Assembly (NCBI GenBank): GCA_002394605.1
Contig: DGUI01000033.1
Coordinates: 1 to 64,000, forward strand
Length of the DNA: 64,000 nt
Direction of reading: 5' to 3'
Origin: Mageeibacillus sp. UBA4314
GTDB taxonomy: Bacteria; Bacillota; Clostridia; Saccharofermentanales; Saccharofermentanaceae
A program made the position numbers and the translations under genes. Numbering within the stretch: the stretch's first letter is position 1; every line of letters begins with the position of its first letter. Of this stretch, positions 17,148 through 26,293 are shown in pieces. Under the pieces are notes generated by a model. The model was not told where the DNA came from. It ran no database searches and was given only the letters and a program-made list of their open reading frames with translations.

Positions 17148-18029
17148 ATGAGAATGTTAAATAAGATCAGTACGACAGCTCTTATACTTGTCCTGATGCT
17201 GCAACTTGCGGGATGCGGCTCTTTTTTGGATTCTCTGGCATCGCAGGGAATCACAAGGTTCCTAGATACGGTCTTGGGCGAACTGATCCAATCCGGCGGA
17301 AAGGCAGACCTTAACAGCTACAGCGACCGCAGATATGACATGAGCAATGTCCTGGATCAGCAGAAGGAACTCTATCAGATGATGTTTAACGGAGTGATGT
17401 TTGAGATCCATGAACCAGATGTGTATAACAACAGGGACGAGGGGAAGTGCAAGGTTACATTCAGGAATGTTCCGGATGTTGCCTCCACCGGCCTTGAGAA
17501 AGGAACGCTTGACGATTACAAGGCGGCTCTCAGGAAGAGTGATAAGACCAGGGTAAATGTTGTGTTCAATGTCGTAAGAGATAGCGACGGTGACTGGATC
17601 TTTGCCGATCTTGATGATTTTTACAGGGAATTCCTGGAACCTTTCGGGCAGTTCTGCTTCCTGGATGAGGATAACAATCCTCTCAATATCACTGCGGAAT
17701 ATGTAAGATCAGTCGTAGTCGACAGCGTGTGGTACGATCCGGAGATGGGCAACCCTTTGGAGGGGCTGTTTATAAAAGAACCGGTAACCCTGATCAACGT
17801 GTTCTATTTTGAACAGCCCGTCACTCTTGAACTGACTGCCAAGCTCTTTAGGGATAACAGGGAGATCCGGGAGATGGAAGTAAAAGTTGACAACGGTACG
17901 ACTGCAATGTTTGATTTCTATGGCGGCGGAGGCGAGAATGCCGGGACTATGCAGCCGGGCAAGTATCATGTAGAGTTGTACTATGACGGAGAGAAGATCG
18001 AAGGATCAGATGTCCTGACAGTCAAGTGA
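17148..18029 (+). CDS. Lipoprotein of unknown function
   Basis: A 293-residue predicted lipoprotein with signal peptide MRMLNKISTTALILVLMLQ and lipobox LAGC. The remainder has acidic, mixed alpha/beta character with no family I recognise. I start at ATG 17148 and not at the upstream in-frame GTG 17100, which lies inside the terminator hairpin. ATG 17154 is also possible. No ribosome site is visible; the TATAAT six bases upstream suggests a leaderless message. The following methyltransferase gene begins 13 bases after the stop and may be in the same transcript. Confidence 0.72.
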   Translation: MRMLNKISTTALILVLMLQLAGCGSFLDSLASQGITRFLDTVLGELIQSGGKADLNSYSDRRYDMSNVLDQQKELYQMMFNGVMFEIHEPDVYNNRDEGKCKVTFRNVPDVASTGLEKGTLDDYKAALRKSDKTRVNVVFNVVRDSDGDWIFADLDDFYREFLEPFGQFCFLDEDNNPLNITAEYVRSVVVDSVWYDPEMGNPLEGLFIKEPVTLINVFYFEQPVTLELTAKLFRDNREIREMEVKVDNGTTAMFDFYGGGGENAGTMQPGKYHVELYYDGEKIEGSDVLTVK

Positions 18030-18042
18030 CAGGGGAGATAAT

Positions 18043-18921
18043 ATGTTTATTGCAGACAAATGGAAGGATTATGAGGTGCTGAGCACTGCATCCGGCGAGA
18101 AATACGAGCGCTGGGGCGATGTTTATCTGAGGAGGCCCGATCCGCAGGTCATCTGGCCTGATGACAAGTTTGAAGAGAAATGTAATCCTAACGCCGTATA
18201 CAGCAGGTCATCTTCGGGCGGCGGAAGCTGGACAAGGCTTAAGTCGATGCCGTCATCCTGGAAGATCGGATACGACTCTCTCGGCAGGAAACTGACCTTT
18301 ATCATCGAACCGACTTCATTCAAGCATACGGGACTGTTCCCTGAACAGGCAGCCAACTGGGACTGGTTCGGAGGTTTGATCGAGAATGCTGTCAGGCAGG
18401 GGAGGGATGACATCAAGATCCTTAACCTCTTTGCATATACGGGAGGTGCGACGCTCGCAGCTGCTGCCCATGGTGCGGCAGAAGTCGTCCACGTTGATGC
18501 TTCCAAGGGCATGATCGCCAGGGCTAAGGAGAATGTTAACTGCTCAGGCCTGTCAGATCGCTATATCAGGTTCATAGCCGAGGACTGCCAGAAGTTCGTG
18601 GAGCGCGAGATCAGGCGCGGACGCAAGTATGACGGGATCATAATGGATCCTCCGGCGTACGGAAGGGGACCTTCAGGCGAACTCTGGAAGCTCGAGGATT
18701 CGATCTTCGGATTCGTATCAAGGGCAGCGCTCCTGTTATCAGACGATCCTCTGTTCTTTATCATCAGCTCCTATGCGACGGAGATCACGGGAGAAGCAGT
18801 ATCACAGGTAGTAAAGCTCGCATTGCCCAACGGTAACATCAGCTGCGGTGAACTCGGACTCCCCGTAACTGACAGGAACATTTGTCTCCCGTGCGGCTTT
18901 ACCACAAGGTGGAGCAAGTGA
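18043..18921 (+). CDS. Class I SAM-dependent methyltransferase (RlmI-like)
   Basis: A 292-residue methyltransferase with the SAM-binding motif I NLFAYTGGATLAAAAHGA, an acidic loop (VHVDASKGM) and the catalytic MDPPAYGRG motif characteristic of the RlmI/RlmK-like RNA (cytosine-C5) group, though it lacks their N-terminal PUA domain. The substrate is therefore probably rRNA but not proven. The ribosome site AGGGGAG precedes the ATG. It is followed one base later by an RluA-type pseudouridine synthase, so two RNA-modifying enzymes are paired. Confidence 0.85.
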   Translation: MFIADKWKDYEVLSTASGEKYERWGDVYLRRPDPQVIWPDDKFEEKCNPNAVYSRSSSGGGSWTRLKSMPSSWKIGYDSLGRKLTFIIEPTSFKHTGLFPEQAANWDWFGGLIENAVRQGRDDIKILNLFAYTGGATLAAAAHGAAEVVHVDASKGMIARAKENVNCSGLSDRYIRFIAEDCQKFVEREIRRGRKYDGIIMDPPAYGRGPSGELWKLEDSIFGFVSRAALLLSDDPLFFIISSYATEITGEAVSQVVKLALPNGNISCGELGLPVTDRNICLPCGFTTRWSK

Positions 18922-18922
18922 C

Positions 18923-19588
18923 ATGGATGTCATATACGAAGATAATCACATCATCGTAGCGATAAAGCCTGCAGGTGTATTGTCACAGGCCGATTCAACA
19001 GGCGGCACCGACATGCTCTCGCTCCTCAAGGATTACATCAGGAAAAAGTACGACAAGCCGGGCAACGTGTATCTCGGGCTTGTTCACAGGCTCGACCGGC
19101 CTGTGTCCGGCGTCATGGTCTTTGCGAGGACGTCAAAGGCTGCATCAAGACTGTCTGAGCAGATAAGGACGCATAAAGTCGATAAATCCTACCTTGCTGT
19201 CGTGACGGGGACTCTTAATGAGCCTTGCGGCACGCTTAGATCCTACATTGCCAAAGACAGCAGGACAAACAAGGTGACTGTGTATGACAGGGAGCAGGCA
19301 GGCGCGAAATACGCGCAGCTCGACTACAGCGTCATCTCATCCCGTGACGGCATGACGCTGGTAAATGTTGACCTTAAGACCGGCAGGCCGCACCAGATAC
19401 GTGCCCAGTTCGCTCATATCGGACACCCTCTCTATGGTGACACCAAGTACGGAAAGGCAGCAAGCGGCACTCAGCTGGCGCTCTTCTGCTGCAAAATGGC
19501 TATCGACCACCCGGTCAAGGGAGAGAGAATGACTTTTACCGCAACTCCGCCGTCATGCTCCCCGTGGATTTTGTTTAACGGTGAGTAA
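18923..19588 (+). CDS. RluA-family pseudouridine synthase
   Basis: The 221-residue product has the RluA catalytic motif VHRLDRPVSGVMVFART (Asp in RLD), and TGRPHQIRAQFAHIGHPLYGD, a family hallmark. There is no N-terminal S4 domain, so it belongs to the short RluA/TruC-like group; the target uridine cannot be assigned. The ATG lies two bases after the stop of the methyltransferase gene (TGAC-ATG), so the two are co-transcribed. Confidence 0.93.
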   Translation: MDVIYEDNHIIVAIKPAGVLSQADSTGGTDMLSLLKDYIRKKYDKPGNVYLGLVHRLDRPVSGVMVFARTSKAASRLSEQIRTHKVDKSYLAVVTGTLNEPCGTLRSYIAKDSRTNKVTVYDREQAGAKYAQLDYSVISSRDGMTLVNVDLKTGRPHQIRAQFAHIGHPLYGDTKYGKAASGTQLALFCCKMAIDHPVKGERMTFTATPPSCSPWILFNGE

Positions 19589-19619
19589 AATATCACTTTT
19601 ATTATTCCCGATTTATCGT

Positions 19620-19670
19620 TACAATAAATCTATGCAATTCGGAGGTTTTTATAAATGTCAGACGGAGTAA
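19620..19670 (+). promoter_or_regulatory. pyrH promoter (-10) and short upstream ORF
   Basis: TACAAT (19620-19625) is followed after six bases by an ATG at 19632. This opens a 12-codon frame ([12 protein letters not shown]) ending at 19670, overlapping the pyrH start at 19655. If transcription starts near 19632 the small ORF would begin at the mRNA 5' end and contain the pyrH ribosome site. Whether it is translated is unknown. Confidence 0.4.
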
Positions 19671-20365
19671 AGTATAAGAGAGTCCTTCTCAAGATATCAG
19701 GAGAGGCTCTCGCAGGTGAGAAGAAGCTGGGCATTGACGATTCTGTTCTCAAGGAGATCTCGGCAAATATCAAGGCAGTGAGCGATCTCGGCGTTGAAGT
19801 CGCCATCGTTGTAGGCGGCGGTAATTTCTGGCGCGGAAGGTCTTCCGAGAAGATGGACCGCGTTACGGCAGACCACATGGGAATGCTCGCCACACTTATG
19901 AATGCACTGGCCCTGTCAGATGCTCTGGAACAGCAGGGTGCCGTGACGAGAGTCCTGTCAGCCATCGAAGTAAGACAGATGTGCGAGACTTACATAAGGA
20001 AGAGAGCAGTAAGGCATCTGGAGAAGGGAAGGATCGTTATCTTCGCATGCGGAACGGGCAATCCGTACTTCTCCACCGATACGGGAGCGGCACTGAGGGC
20101 AACCGAGATCGGTGCAGATGTATTTCTCAAGGCTACAATGGTTGACGGCGTTTATGATAAGGATCCCAAGAAGTATCCTGATGCCGTTAAGTATGAGACA
20201 GTCACTCATGATGAGGTATTGAGGCTCAAGCTCCAGGTAATGGATGCGACGGCAGCAGCTCTGTGCAGGGACAATAATACGAAGATCCTTGTATTCTCGA
20301 TGGAAGATCCTGCCAATATCGTCAGGATCGCCAAGGGAGAGAATCTCGGAACACTCGTACAGTGA
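19655..20365 (+). CDS. pyrH: UMP kinase
   Basis: Phosphorylates UMP to UDP, the committed step to UTP and CTP. The 236-residue product belongs to the amino-acid-kinase fold family and has [25 protein letters not shown], the [16 protein letters not shown] substrate loop and [15 protein letters not shown]. The ribosome site GGAGG is at 19641-19645. It begins the pyrH-frr-uppS-cdsA-dxr-rseP-ispG block, a conserved bacterial order. Confidence 0.97.
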   Translation: MSDGVKYKRVLLKISGEALAGEKKLGIDDSVLKEISANIKAVSDLGVEVAIVVGGGNFWRGRSSEKMDRVTADHMGMLATLMNALALSDALEQQGAVTRVLSAIEVRQMCETYIRKRAVRHLEKGRIVIFACGTGNPYFSTDTGAALRATEIGADVFLKATMVDGVYDKDPKKYPDAVKYETVTHDEVLRLKLQVMDATAAALCRDNNTKILVFSMEDPANIVRIAKGENLGTLVQ

Positions 20366-20396
20366 TCAGGTAATAAAACAGCAAAGGAGATTGAAC

Positions 20397-20963
20397 ATGA
20401 TCGAATTAACATCTAAGGACTATGACGCAGTTGAAGCTAAGATGCAGAAGGCCATTGAGAACCTTCAGGAGAATCTCAATGCCATCAGGGCAGGAAGAGC
20501 GAATCCTCATGTTCTCGACAGGATCACCGTTGATTATTATGGTGCTCCGTCACCCCTCAATGCTGTAGCTAACATCCAGGTTCCCGAGGCAAGGATGATC
20601 ACGCTGACACCCTGGGATCCTTCAATGCTCAAGGAGATCGAGCGTGCTCTGCAGTCTTCCGACCTTGGCATCACTCCTTCCAACGACGGCAAGATCATAA
20701 GACTCGTTTTCCCCGTGCTCACAGAGGAGCGCCGTAGGGATCTTACAAAACAGGTTAAGGTCTATGGTGAGGAGACGAAGGTCGTTATAAGGAATAACCG
20801 CCGTGAGTTCATTGATAAGATGAGAGCTGCAAACAAGAAGAAGGAACTGACAGATGACTCTCTCAAGGAATATGAGGAGAAGGTTCAGAAGATAACAGAT
20901 AAGTTTACAAAGGAAGTCGATTCCGTCTGCGATAAGAAGAATGCGGAGTTGATGGAGATCTGA
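20397..20963 (+). CDS. frr: Ribosome recycling factor
   Basis: Splits post-termination ribosomes together with EF-G. The 188-residue product shows the signature IRAGRANPHVLDRITVDYYG and ends in the usual long helix. I start at ATG 20397 (MIELTSKDYD), with AAAGGAG upstream; a longer open frame to 20244 overlaps pyrH and is not homologous. Its stop overlaps the uppS start (TGATG). Confidence 0.97.
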   Translation: MIELTSKDYDAVEAKMQKAIENLQENLNAIRAGRANPHVLDRITVDYYGAPSPLNAVANIQVPEARMITLTPWDPSMLKEIERALQSSDLGITPSNDGKIIRLVFPVLTEERRRDLTKQVKVYGEETKVVIRNNRREFIDKMRAANKKKELTDDSLKEYEEKVQKITDKFTKEVDSVCDKKNAELMEI

Positions 20964-21712
20964 TGGCATCTGATAAGAAGTACAACAGACCGGATCTTAA
21001 GATACCGGTGTCTTTGGGTGTGATCATGGACGGCAACGGAAGATGGGCCAAGAAGCGCCTTCTTCCCAGAAGTGCAGGTCACAGAGCCGGCGGTGAAGCA
21101 CTCAAGGAATTATGCAGGAATTGCGGCAATTACGGCATCAAGTACGTGACCGTATATGCTTTCTCCACTGAGAATTGGTCAAGACCTCAGGATGAGATCG
21201 ATAACCTGATGAAGCTCTTTGTCGAATTCTTCGGTAAATATGATAAAGAACTTGAGAAGGAAGGCATCCGTGTCAGATTTACAGGTGATATCGGAGGCAT
21301 GCCAGATGATATCAGGAAGATCTGCAAGGAAGCGGAAGAGAATTCCGTTAACAGAGACAGGATGCAGCTCATAGTTGCACTTAATTACGGCGGCAGGAGA
21401 GAGATCGTCAATGCCGCGAGGAAGATAGCCGGTAAGCTCAAGAACGGTGAGATCACTGAAGAAGACATTACCGAGCAGATGATTTCAGACAACATGTATC
21501 TTCCTGATGTTCCGGACCCTGATCTCATAATCAGACCGAGCGGAGAGATGAGGATATCGAATTTCCTTCTGTGGGAATGCGCTTATTCCGAGCTCTGGGT
21601 GTCTGACTGCCTGTGGCCTGACTTCGGTTTTGATGAACTGACTTCGGCTATCGAGGCCTATACAAAAAGAGACCGCAGGTTTGGTGGTCTTAGCGCGGAG
21701 GATAAGAAATGA
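20963..21712 (+). CDS. uppS: Isoprenyl transferase (undecaprenyl diphosphate synthase)
   Basis: Cis-prenyltransferase that makes the undecaprenyl-PP carrier for cell-wall synthesis. The 249-residue product contains MDGNGRWAKKR (catalytic Asp), YAFSTENWSRP, and IRPSGEMRISNFLLWECAYSE near the C-terminus. The Thr usually found in IRTSGE is Pro here, a minor variation. It overlaps frr by one base and cdsA by four (ATGA). Confidence 0.96.
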   Translation: MASDKKYNRPDLKIPVSLGVIMDGNGRWAKKRLLPRSAGHRAGGEALKELCRNCGNYGIKYVTVYAFSTENWSRPQDEIDNLMKLFVEFFGKYDKELEKEGIRVRFTGDIGGMPDDIRKICKEAEENSVNRDRMQLIVALNYGGRREIVNAARKIAGKLKNGEITEEDITEQMISDNMYLPDVPDPDLIIRPSGEMRISNFLLWECAYSELWVSDCLWPDFGFDELTSAIEAYTKRDRRFGGLSAEDKK

Positions 21713-22575
21713 AGCAGAGAGTAATAACAGGTTTTTTCTTTACGATCGGAGTACTTCTCTTTATCGTTCCTTCGCTCTGGTGGCCTGTCATATCCGTAGT
21801 GTTTTCGGTTATAGTCGGCGGAGTTGCCATCTATGAACTTTATAAGGCATTTGCGGCCGGCGACATGCATCCGAGCCTTCCTCTGATGATAACCGGCGGA
21901 GTAATAGCGCCAATACTTGCAGTGGCGGCTTATTTCCTCAAGTGGGACATAACAGTGGCGCTTGCCCTGTATATCCTGATCACAGGTCTGTTCTGTCTTG
22001 CTTCTGCTGTCATTCCCTCGATAATCCATAAGGAAGGCGAGGGACATTTAAGGGACGGTGTTATCACGGCATCTTCCATCCTGTACTGTACTTTCCCGCT
22101 GTTCTGTCTCATGACGGGCATGCTCCTTGTGAAGAACGGCTGGTATTACATGGTATGCGGTCTCTTTGCATCCTGGGTATCTGACGTATTTGCTTATTTT
22201 ACCGGCGTTACGATCGGTAAGCATAAGATCGTTCCCCACATTTCCCCTAAGAAGACATGGGAAGGCTGCATCGGCGGAGCAGTCGGATGTGCTGTAGTAG
22301 TAATGCTCTATTTTGATCTTGTCGTCTACAAGTTAGACGGCCTCACGGTCAACATGATACTTTTCTCGGTTATCACTTTCATATTGGGATTTTTGATCTC
22401 CGTAATGTCACAGATCGGTGACTGGCTTGCTTCCCTCATCAAGAGGAGAGTAGGGATCAAGGATTATGGCAAGATCTTTCCCGGACACGGCGGAATGCTC
22501 GACAGATTCGACAGTTCTTTCTTCACTCTGCCGTTAGGTCTTCTGATCGCGGTCTTTGCCTTACTTTTCTTCTGA
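21709..22575 (+). CDS. cdsA: Phosphatidate cytidylyltransferase
   Basis: Integral membrane enzyme converting phosphatidate and CTP to CDP-diacylglycerol. The 288-residue product has about eight hydrophobic segments, SPKKTWEG, and the family signature near the C-terminus with KDYGKIFPGHGGMLDR. The ATG overlaps the uppS stop (ATGA). The gene is followed by a TATAAT box and dxr. Confidence 0.96.
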   Translation: MKQRVITGFFFTIGVLLFIVPSLWWPVISVVFSVIVGGVAIYELYKAFAAGDMHPSLPLMITGGVIAPILAVAAYFLKWDITVALALYILITGLFCLASAVIPSIIHKEGEGHLRDGVITASSILYCTFPLFCLMTGMLLVKNGWYYMVCGLFASWVSDVFAYFTGVTIGKHKIVPHISPKKTWEGCIGGAVGCAVVVMLYFDLVVYKLDGLTVNMILFSVITFILGFLISVMSQIGDWLASLIKRRVGIKDYGKIFPGHGGMLDRFDSSFFTLPLGLLIAVFALLFF

Positions 22576-22595
22576 TAAATTTTGCTAAATAAGTA

Positions 22596-22601
22596 TATAA
22601 T
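22596..22601 (+). promoter_or_regulatory. TATAAT box six bases before dxr
   Basis: The box ends at 22601, and the dxr ATG is at 22608, the same six-base distance as at 17141/17148 and 48969/48976. No Shine-Dalgarno sequence precedes dxr. The box suggests a leaderless dxr transcript in addition to read-through from cdsA. Confidence 0.6.
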
Positions 22602-22607
22602 ACTTCT

Positions 22608-23798
22608 ATGCGCAAATTATCGGTATTAGGTTCAACAGGTTCAATAGGCACGCAGACTCTTGAAGTCGCGAGGAGGAATAGGGATGATCTCAGGATAGCA
22701 GCACTGTCCTGCGGGTCTGATATAGACACGCTCCTCGGACAGATAATTGAGTTTGATCCTGAAGTTGTAAGTGTCGCTGACCCTGACAGGGCTGATGAAC
22801 TGCGGAACAGACTCAAGACTTCATATCCTTCGGTCAGGACCGAAGTGCTTCAGGGAAGGGAAGGCAACATCGCATGCGCCACTCTCCCTTCCTGTGATAC
22901 CGTTGTCGGCGCCATGGTCGGCATTAAGGGCCTGGAACCCGTATATGAGGGCATTATGGCCGGCAAGGACATAGCGCTCGCCAATAAGGAGACATTAGTT
23001 ACCGCAGGTGACATCATCATGCCTAAGGTAACGATCATGGAGGACGGGTCCAAAAGGCCAATGCTTCTGCCTGTGGACAGTGAACACTGTGCGATCTGGC
23101 AGTGCCTGTGGGGTGAGAAGAGGACGAACCTGGACAGGATACTCATAACGGCATCCGGCGGTCCCTTCAGAGGATGGACCCGTAAGGATCTTGAGAATGT
23201 TACCGTCGAACAGGCCCTGGCGCATCCTACGTGGAAGATGGGCGGCAAGATCACGATCGATTCCGCCACTATGATGAACAAGGGCCTTGAGGTTATAGAG
23301 GCCTCGCATCTGTTCGGCCTCTCACCCGATAAGATCGATGTCGTTGTCCATCCCCAGAGCGTCATTCATTCGATGATCAGGATGAAGGATGGTTCTGTAC
23401 TAGCCCAGATGGGAAGACCTTCGATGATCCTTCCCATCATGGTAGCTCTGTATTATCCGGACAGGGGAGATGATCTGGTTGAAGATTTCGATCCGTTTGC
23501 ACCCGGGATGAACGAGCTTACTTTCGACAGGTGTGATACTGAAGTCTTCGGACTTCTCGATGATGCATACGAGGCGGGGAAGAAGGGCGGATTCCTGCCG
23601 ACGGTAATGAACGGTGCCAACGAGGTGGCAGTTGCGTCTTTCCTCGGAGGGAAGATCGGGTTTACCGGTATCGAGAGGACCGTTAAGACGGTCATGGACA
23701 AGATGAGCGGCGTAACGGGAAAGCTTACGATAGAGAGCATCCTTGAGTGCGACAGTCAGGCGCGCAGCTATGCGCGTGAAGCGATAGAGGGAGAATGA
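22608..23798 (+). CDS. dxr: 1-deoxy-D-xylulose 5-phosphate reductoisomerase
   Basis: NADPH-dependent enzyme making MEP, the second step of the MEP isoprenoid pathway. The 396-residue product begins MRKLSVLGSTGSIGTQTLE (nucleotide-binding loop), and contains LANKETLVTAG, LPVDSEHCAIWQCL, the SASGGPFRG-like ITASGGPFRGW, and ATMMNKGLEVIEA. The start lacks a ribosome site but sits six bases after a TATAAT box. The pathway enzyme ispG lies two genes downstream. Confidence 0.97.
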   Translation: MRKLSVLGSTGSIGTQTLEVARRNRDDLRIAALSCGSDIDTLLGQIIEFDPEVVSVADPDRADELRNRLKTSYPSVRTEVLQGREGNIACATLPSCDTVVGAMVGIKGLEPVYEGIMAGKDIALANKETLVTAGDIIMPKVTIMEDGSKRPMLLPVDSEHCAIWQCLWGEKRTNLDRILITASGGPFRGWTRKDLENVTVEQALAHPTWKMGGKITIDSATMMNKGLEVIEASHLFGLSPDKIDVVVHPQSVIHSMIRMKDGSVLAQMGRPSMILPIMVALYYPDRGDDLVEDFDPFAPGMNELTFDRCDTEVFGLLDDAYEAGKKGGFLPTVMNGANEVAVASFLGGKIGFTGIERTVKTVMDKMSGVTGKLTIESILECDSQARSYAREAIEGE

Positions 23799-23799
23799 G

Positions 23800-25149
23800 A
23801 TGGGAAGTTTAAGCATTTGGAGCATCATTGCGGTGATCATAATACTCGGCGTGCTCGTGACCATTCACGAGCTTGGGCATTATTGGACGGCAAGGCTCCT
23901 CAGGATCAAGGCTTATGAAGTATCGATCTTCGTCGGTCCAAAGCTCCTTCACTGGAGGCATAAGGACTGTGACTTCTCCATAAGATGCATCCCTTTCGGC
24001 GCGTACGTAAGGTTTACCGACATCGATGAGAAGGGTAATGTTGTCGAGAGCGACGATCCCGGTCTCCTGATAAACCAGCCCAGATGGAAGAGGCTTCTTG
24101 TTGCCCTTGCAGGTCCGTTCATGAACATAGTCCTGGGCGTCCTCATACTTACCGTGCTCTATACATGCACGCCGTTCAACTCGCTTGATGTTGCAGGCGC
24201 ACAGGATGGTTCCCAGTTTGCAGCTGTTCAGGTGGAGCGCGGTGACACGGTAGTCGCAGTTAACGGCAATCCGGTATTCACGTATATCGATTATTACTAT
24301 GAGGTCGATACTGCTTCAAGAGATACTGACCCTGTCACTCTCACCGTAAAGTCTGCTTCGACGGGTGAGAAATATGATGTCGTTCTGACTCCCCAGCTCG
24401 ATGAGAGACCGATGATCGGAATCTCTGCGAGCGATGATACTTCGAATAAGTACAGCGGATGGGAGATCTTTGACGTAAACGAATCGCAGAACAACGGCAA
24501 TCCCGTCCTGAAGGTCGGTGATTATCTGACCAAGGTCAACGGCAAGTCTGTTGCTGACAGCGATTTCAGGGATTTCCTCGGTCAGCAGACGGAAGGCGAT
24601 ACGCTTAAACTTGAGTTTGTGCGCAACGGCGTTCCGATGGAAGCGGACTGCGCATATACGACCATGGTCTATTCCAACCCGAGGGGAGTCGTATTCTTCA
24701 GTTACGAGGTTGCAGACTTGACCGGATTCTTCAAGGCGTTCTCATATGCCGCAAGGATGCCGGTGAGCATAGTCAACGTTAGCGTAAAAGCGATAGGCGA
24801 CGTATTCGAGGGACGTGAGAAAGTATATAATATGGTCTCCGGTCCCGTCGGCGTTACAACGGTCGTCTCTGATGTTGTTGACGATGTGGATGATTCAGTA
24901 GGAGAGAAGATCTATTTCCTGACGATGCTAAGCTCGATCATCTCGATCGGTCTGGCATTCACGAACCTTCTGCCGATCCCCGGCCTTGACGGCGTCCAGA
25001 TCATCCTCATAATCGTCGAAATGGTCATGGGAAGACCCTTATCAAAACGTGCGGAGGGAGTGCTCAACGCCATTGGCTTTGTCCTGCTGCTGGCACTCGT
25101 TGTCTTCGCATTTGCTTCGGATATCATCAGGATAATCGTAGGCAGATGA
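23800..25149 (+). CDS. rseP: Site-2 intramembrane zinc metalloprotease (RseP family)
   Basis: Membrane protease of family M50. The 449-residue product has the HELGH zinc motif in the first helix (about residues 24-28), one or two PDZ-like domains in the middle (about 130-310), and the second conserved motif NLLPIPGLDG in a late helix. It typically cleaves anti-sigma factors or signal peptides in membranes; the substrate here is unknown. Position between dxr and ispG is the conserved order. The ATG is two bases past the dxr stop. Confidence 0.95.
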   Translation: MGSLSIWSIIAVIIILGVLVTIHELGHYWTARLLRIKAYEVSIFVGPKLLHWRHKDCDFSIRCIPFGAYVRFTDIDEKGNVVESDDPGLLINQPRWKRLLVALAGPFMNIVLGVLILTVLYTCTPFNSLDVAGAQDGSQFAAVQVERGDTVVAVNGNPVFTYIDYYYEVDTASRDTDPVTLTVKSASTGEKYDVVLTPQLDERPMIGISASDDTSNKYSGWEIFDVNESQNNGNPVLKVGDYLTKVNGKSVADSDFRDFLGQQTEGDTLKLEFVRNGVPMEADCAYTTMVYSNPRGVVFFSYEVADLTGFFKAFSYAARMPVSIVNVSVKAIGDVFEGREKVYNMVSGPVGVTTVVSDVVDDVDDSVGEKIYFLTMLSSIISIGLAFTNLLPIPGLDGVQIILIIVEMVMGRPLSKRAEGVLNAIGFVLLLALVVFAFASDIIRIIVGR

Positions 25150-25225
25150 CCATAATGGCCATTCTGTACCAAAAATAGTCCATAGCTTTTGCTATCATAT
25201 CTGTACATACATCTTGGAGGGAATT

Positions 25226-26293
25226 ATGACAAGGCAGGTTTGTTGCGGCGGTATTACTATCGGGGGAGGCGCTCCCGTCAGGATACAGTCGATGAATAAT
25301 ACTAAGACAGCTGATATCAAGGCCACACTTGACCAGATATATAAGCTTAAGGACTGCGGATGTGATATCACGAGAGTCGCTGTTCCTGACATGGAAGCAG
25401 CCGCGGCCATAAAGGAGATCGTGAAGGCTTCTCCGCTGCCCGTAGTCGCGGATATACATTTCGATCATCGCCTTGCCATAGAAGCCTGCAGGAACGGTGC
25501 CTCCAAGATCAGGATCAATCCCGGCAACATCGGCGGCGCTGACAGGGTTAAGGAAGTAGTAGCAGTCTGCAAGGAACGTGGGATACCTATTAGGGTCGGT
25601 GTCAATTCTGGTTCGTGTGAGAGGGAACTCGTGGATAAATATGGCGGTGTGTGCGCCGAAGCACTCTGCGAGAGCGCCGGCAAGTCGGTAAGGCTCCTTG
25701 AGGACTTCGGCTTTGAAGACATAGTAGTGAGTATCAAGTCATCGAGCGCGAAGCTTACGATCGATACATACAGGACATTGGCAAGCCAGTTCGACTATCC
25801 GCTCCATGTCGGTGTTACCGAAGCCGGAACGATGAGAGAGGGTATCGTCAAGTCAGCCGTAGGTATCGGAGCGCTGCTGGCGGAAGGCATCGGTGACACG
25901 ATCAGGGTATCACTTACTGATGATCCCACGGAAGAAGTCTATGCTGCCATATCGATACTTAAGGCATTAGGCTTAAAGCACGGGGGCATAGATTTTGTAT
26001 CCTGTCCGACCTGCGGAAGGACACAGGTTCCCCTGATCGAACTGGCGAACAAAGTCGAACAGAAGATCAGGAGTTTCCCGTACGATATCAAGGTAGCGGT
26101 CATGGGATGCCCTGTTAACGGTCCGGGAGAAGCGAAGGAAGCTGACATCGGTCTTGCGGGAGGAAGGGGAGAATTCCTCCTGTTCAGGAAGGGGCAGATA
26201 ATCAGGAAGATTTCCGCTGAAGATACTGATGCGGCAGTTGATGAGTTTGTTGATGAGGTAATCAGAGTTGGAGAAGAAAGTAAGACTAATTGA
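25226..26293 (+). CDS. ispG: 4-hydroxy-3-methylbut-2-enyl diphosphate synthase
   Basis: Iron-sulphur enzyme of the MEP pathway. The 355-residue product has the TIM-barrel opening VRIQSMNNTKT and the [4Fe-4S] region SCPTCGRTQ and MGCPVNGPGEAKEADIG. I start at ATG 25226 with GGAGG at 25216-25220; a TTG at 25214 would include that site. The gap after rseP contains the inverted repeat ATAGC-TTTT-GCTAT (about 25182-25195). The last 26 bases overlap the polC start. Confidence 0.96.
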   Translation: MTRQVCCGGITIGGGAPVRIQSMNNTKTADIKATLDQIYKLKDCGCDITRVAVPDMEAAAAIKEIVKASPLPVVADIHFDHRLAIEACRNGASKIRINPGNIGGADRVKEVVAVCKERGIPIRVGVNSGSCERELVDKYGGVCAEALCESAGKSVRLLEDFGFEDIVVSIKSSSAKLTIDTYRTLASQFDYPLHVGVTEAGTMREGIVKSAVGIGALLAEGIGDTIRVSLTDDPTEEVYAAISILKALGLKHGGIDFVSCPTCGRTQVPLIELANKVEQKIRSFPYDIKVAVMGCPVNGPGEAKEADIGLAGGRGEFLLFRKGQIIRKISAEDTDAAVDEFVDEVIRVGEESKTN

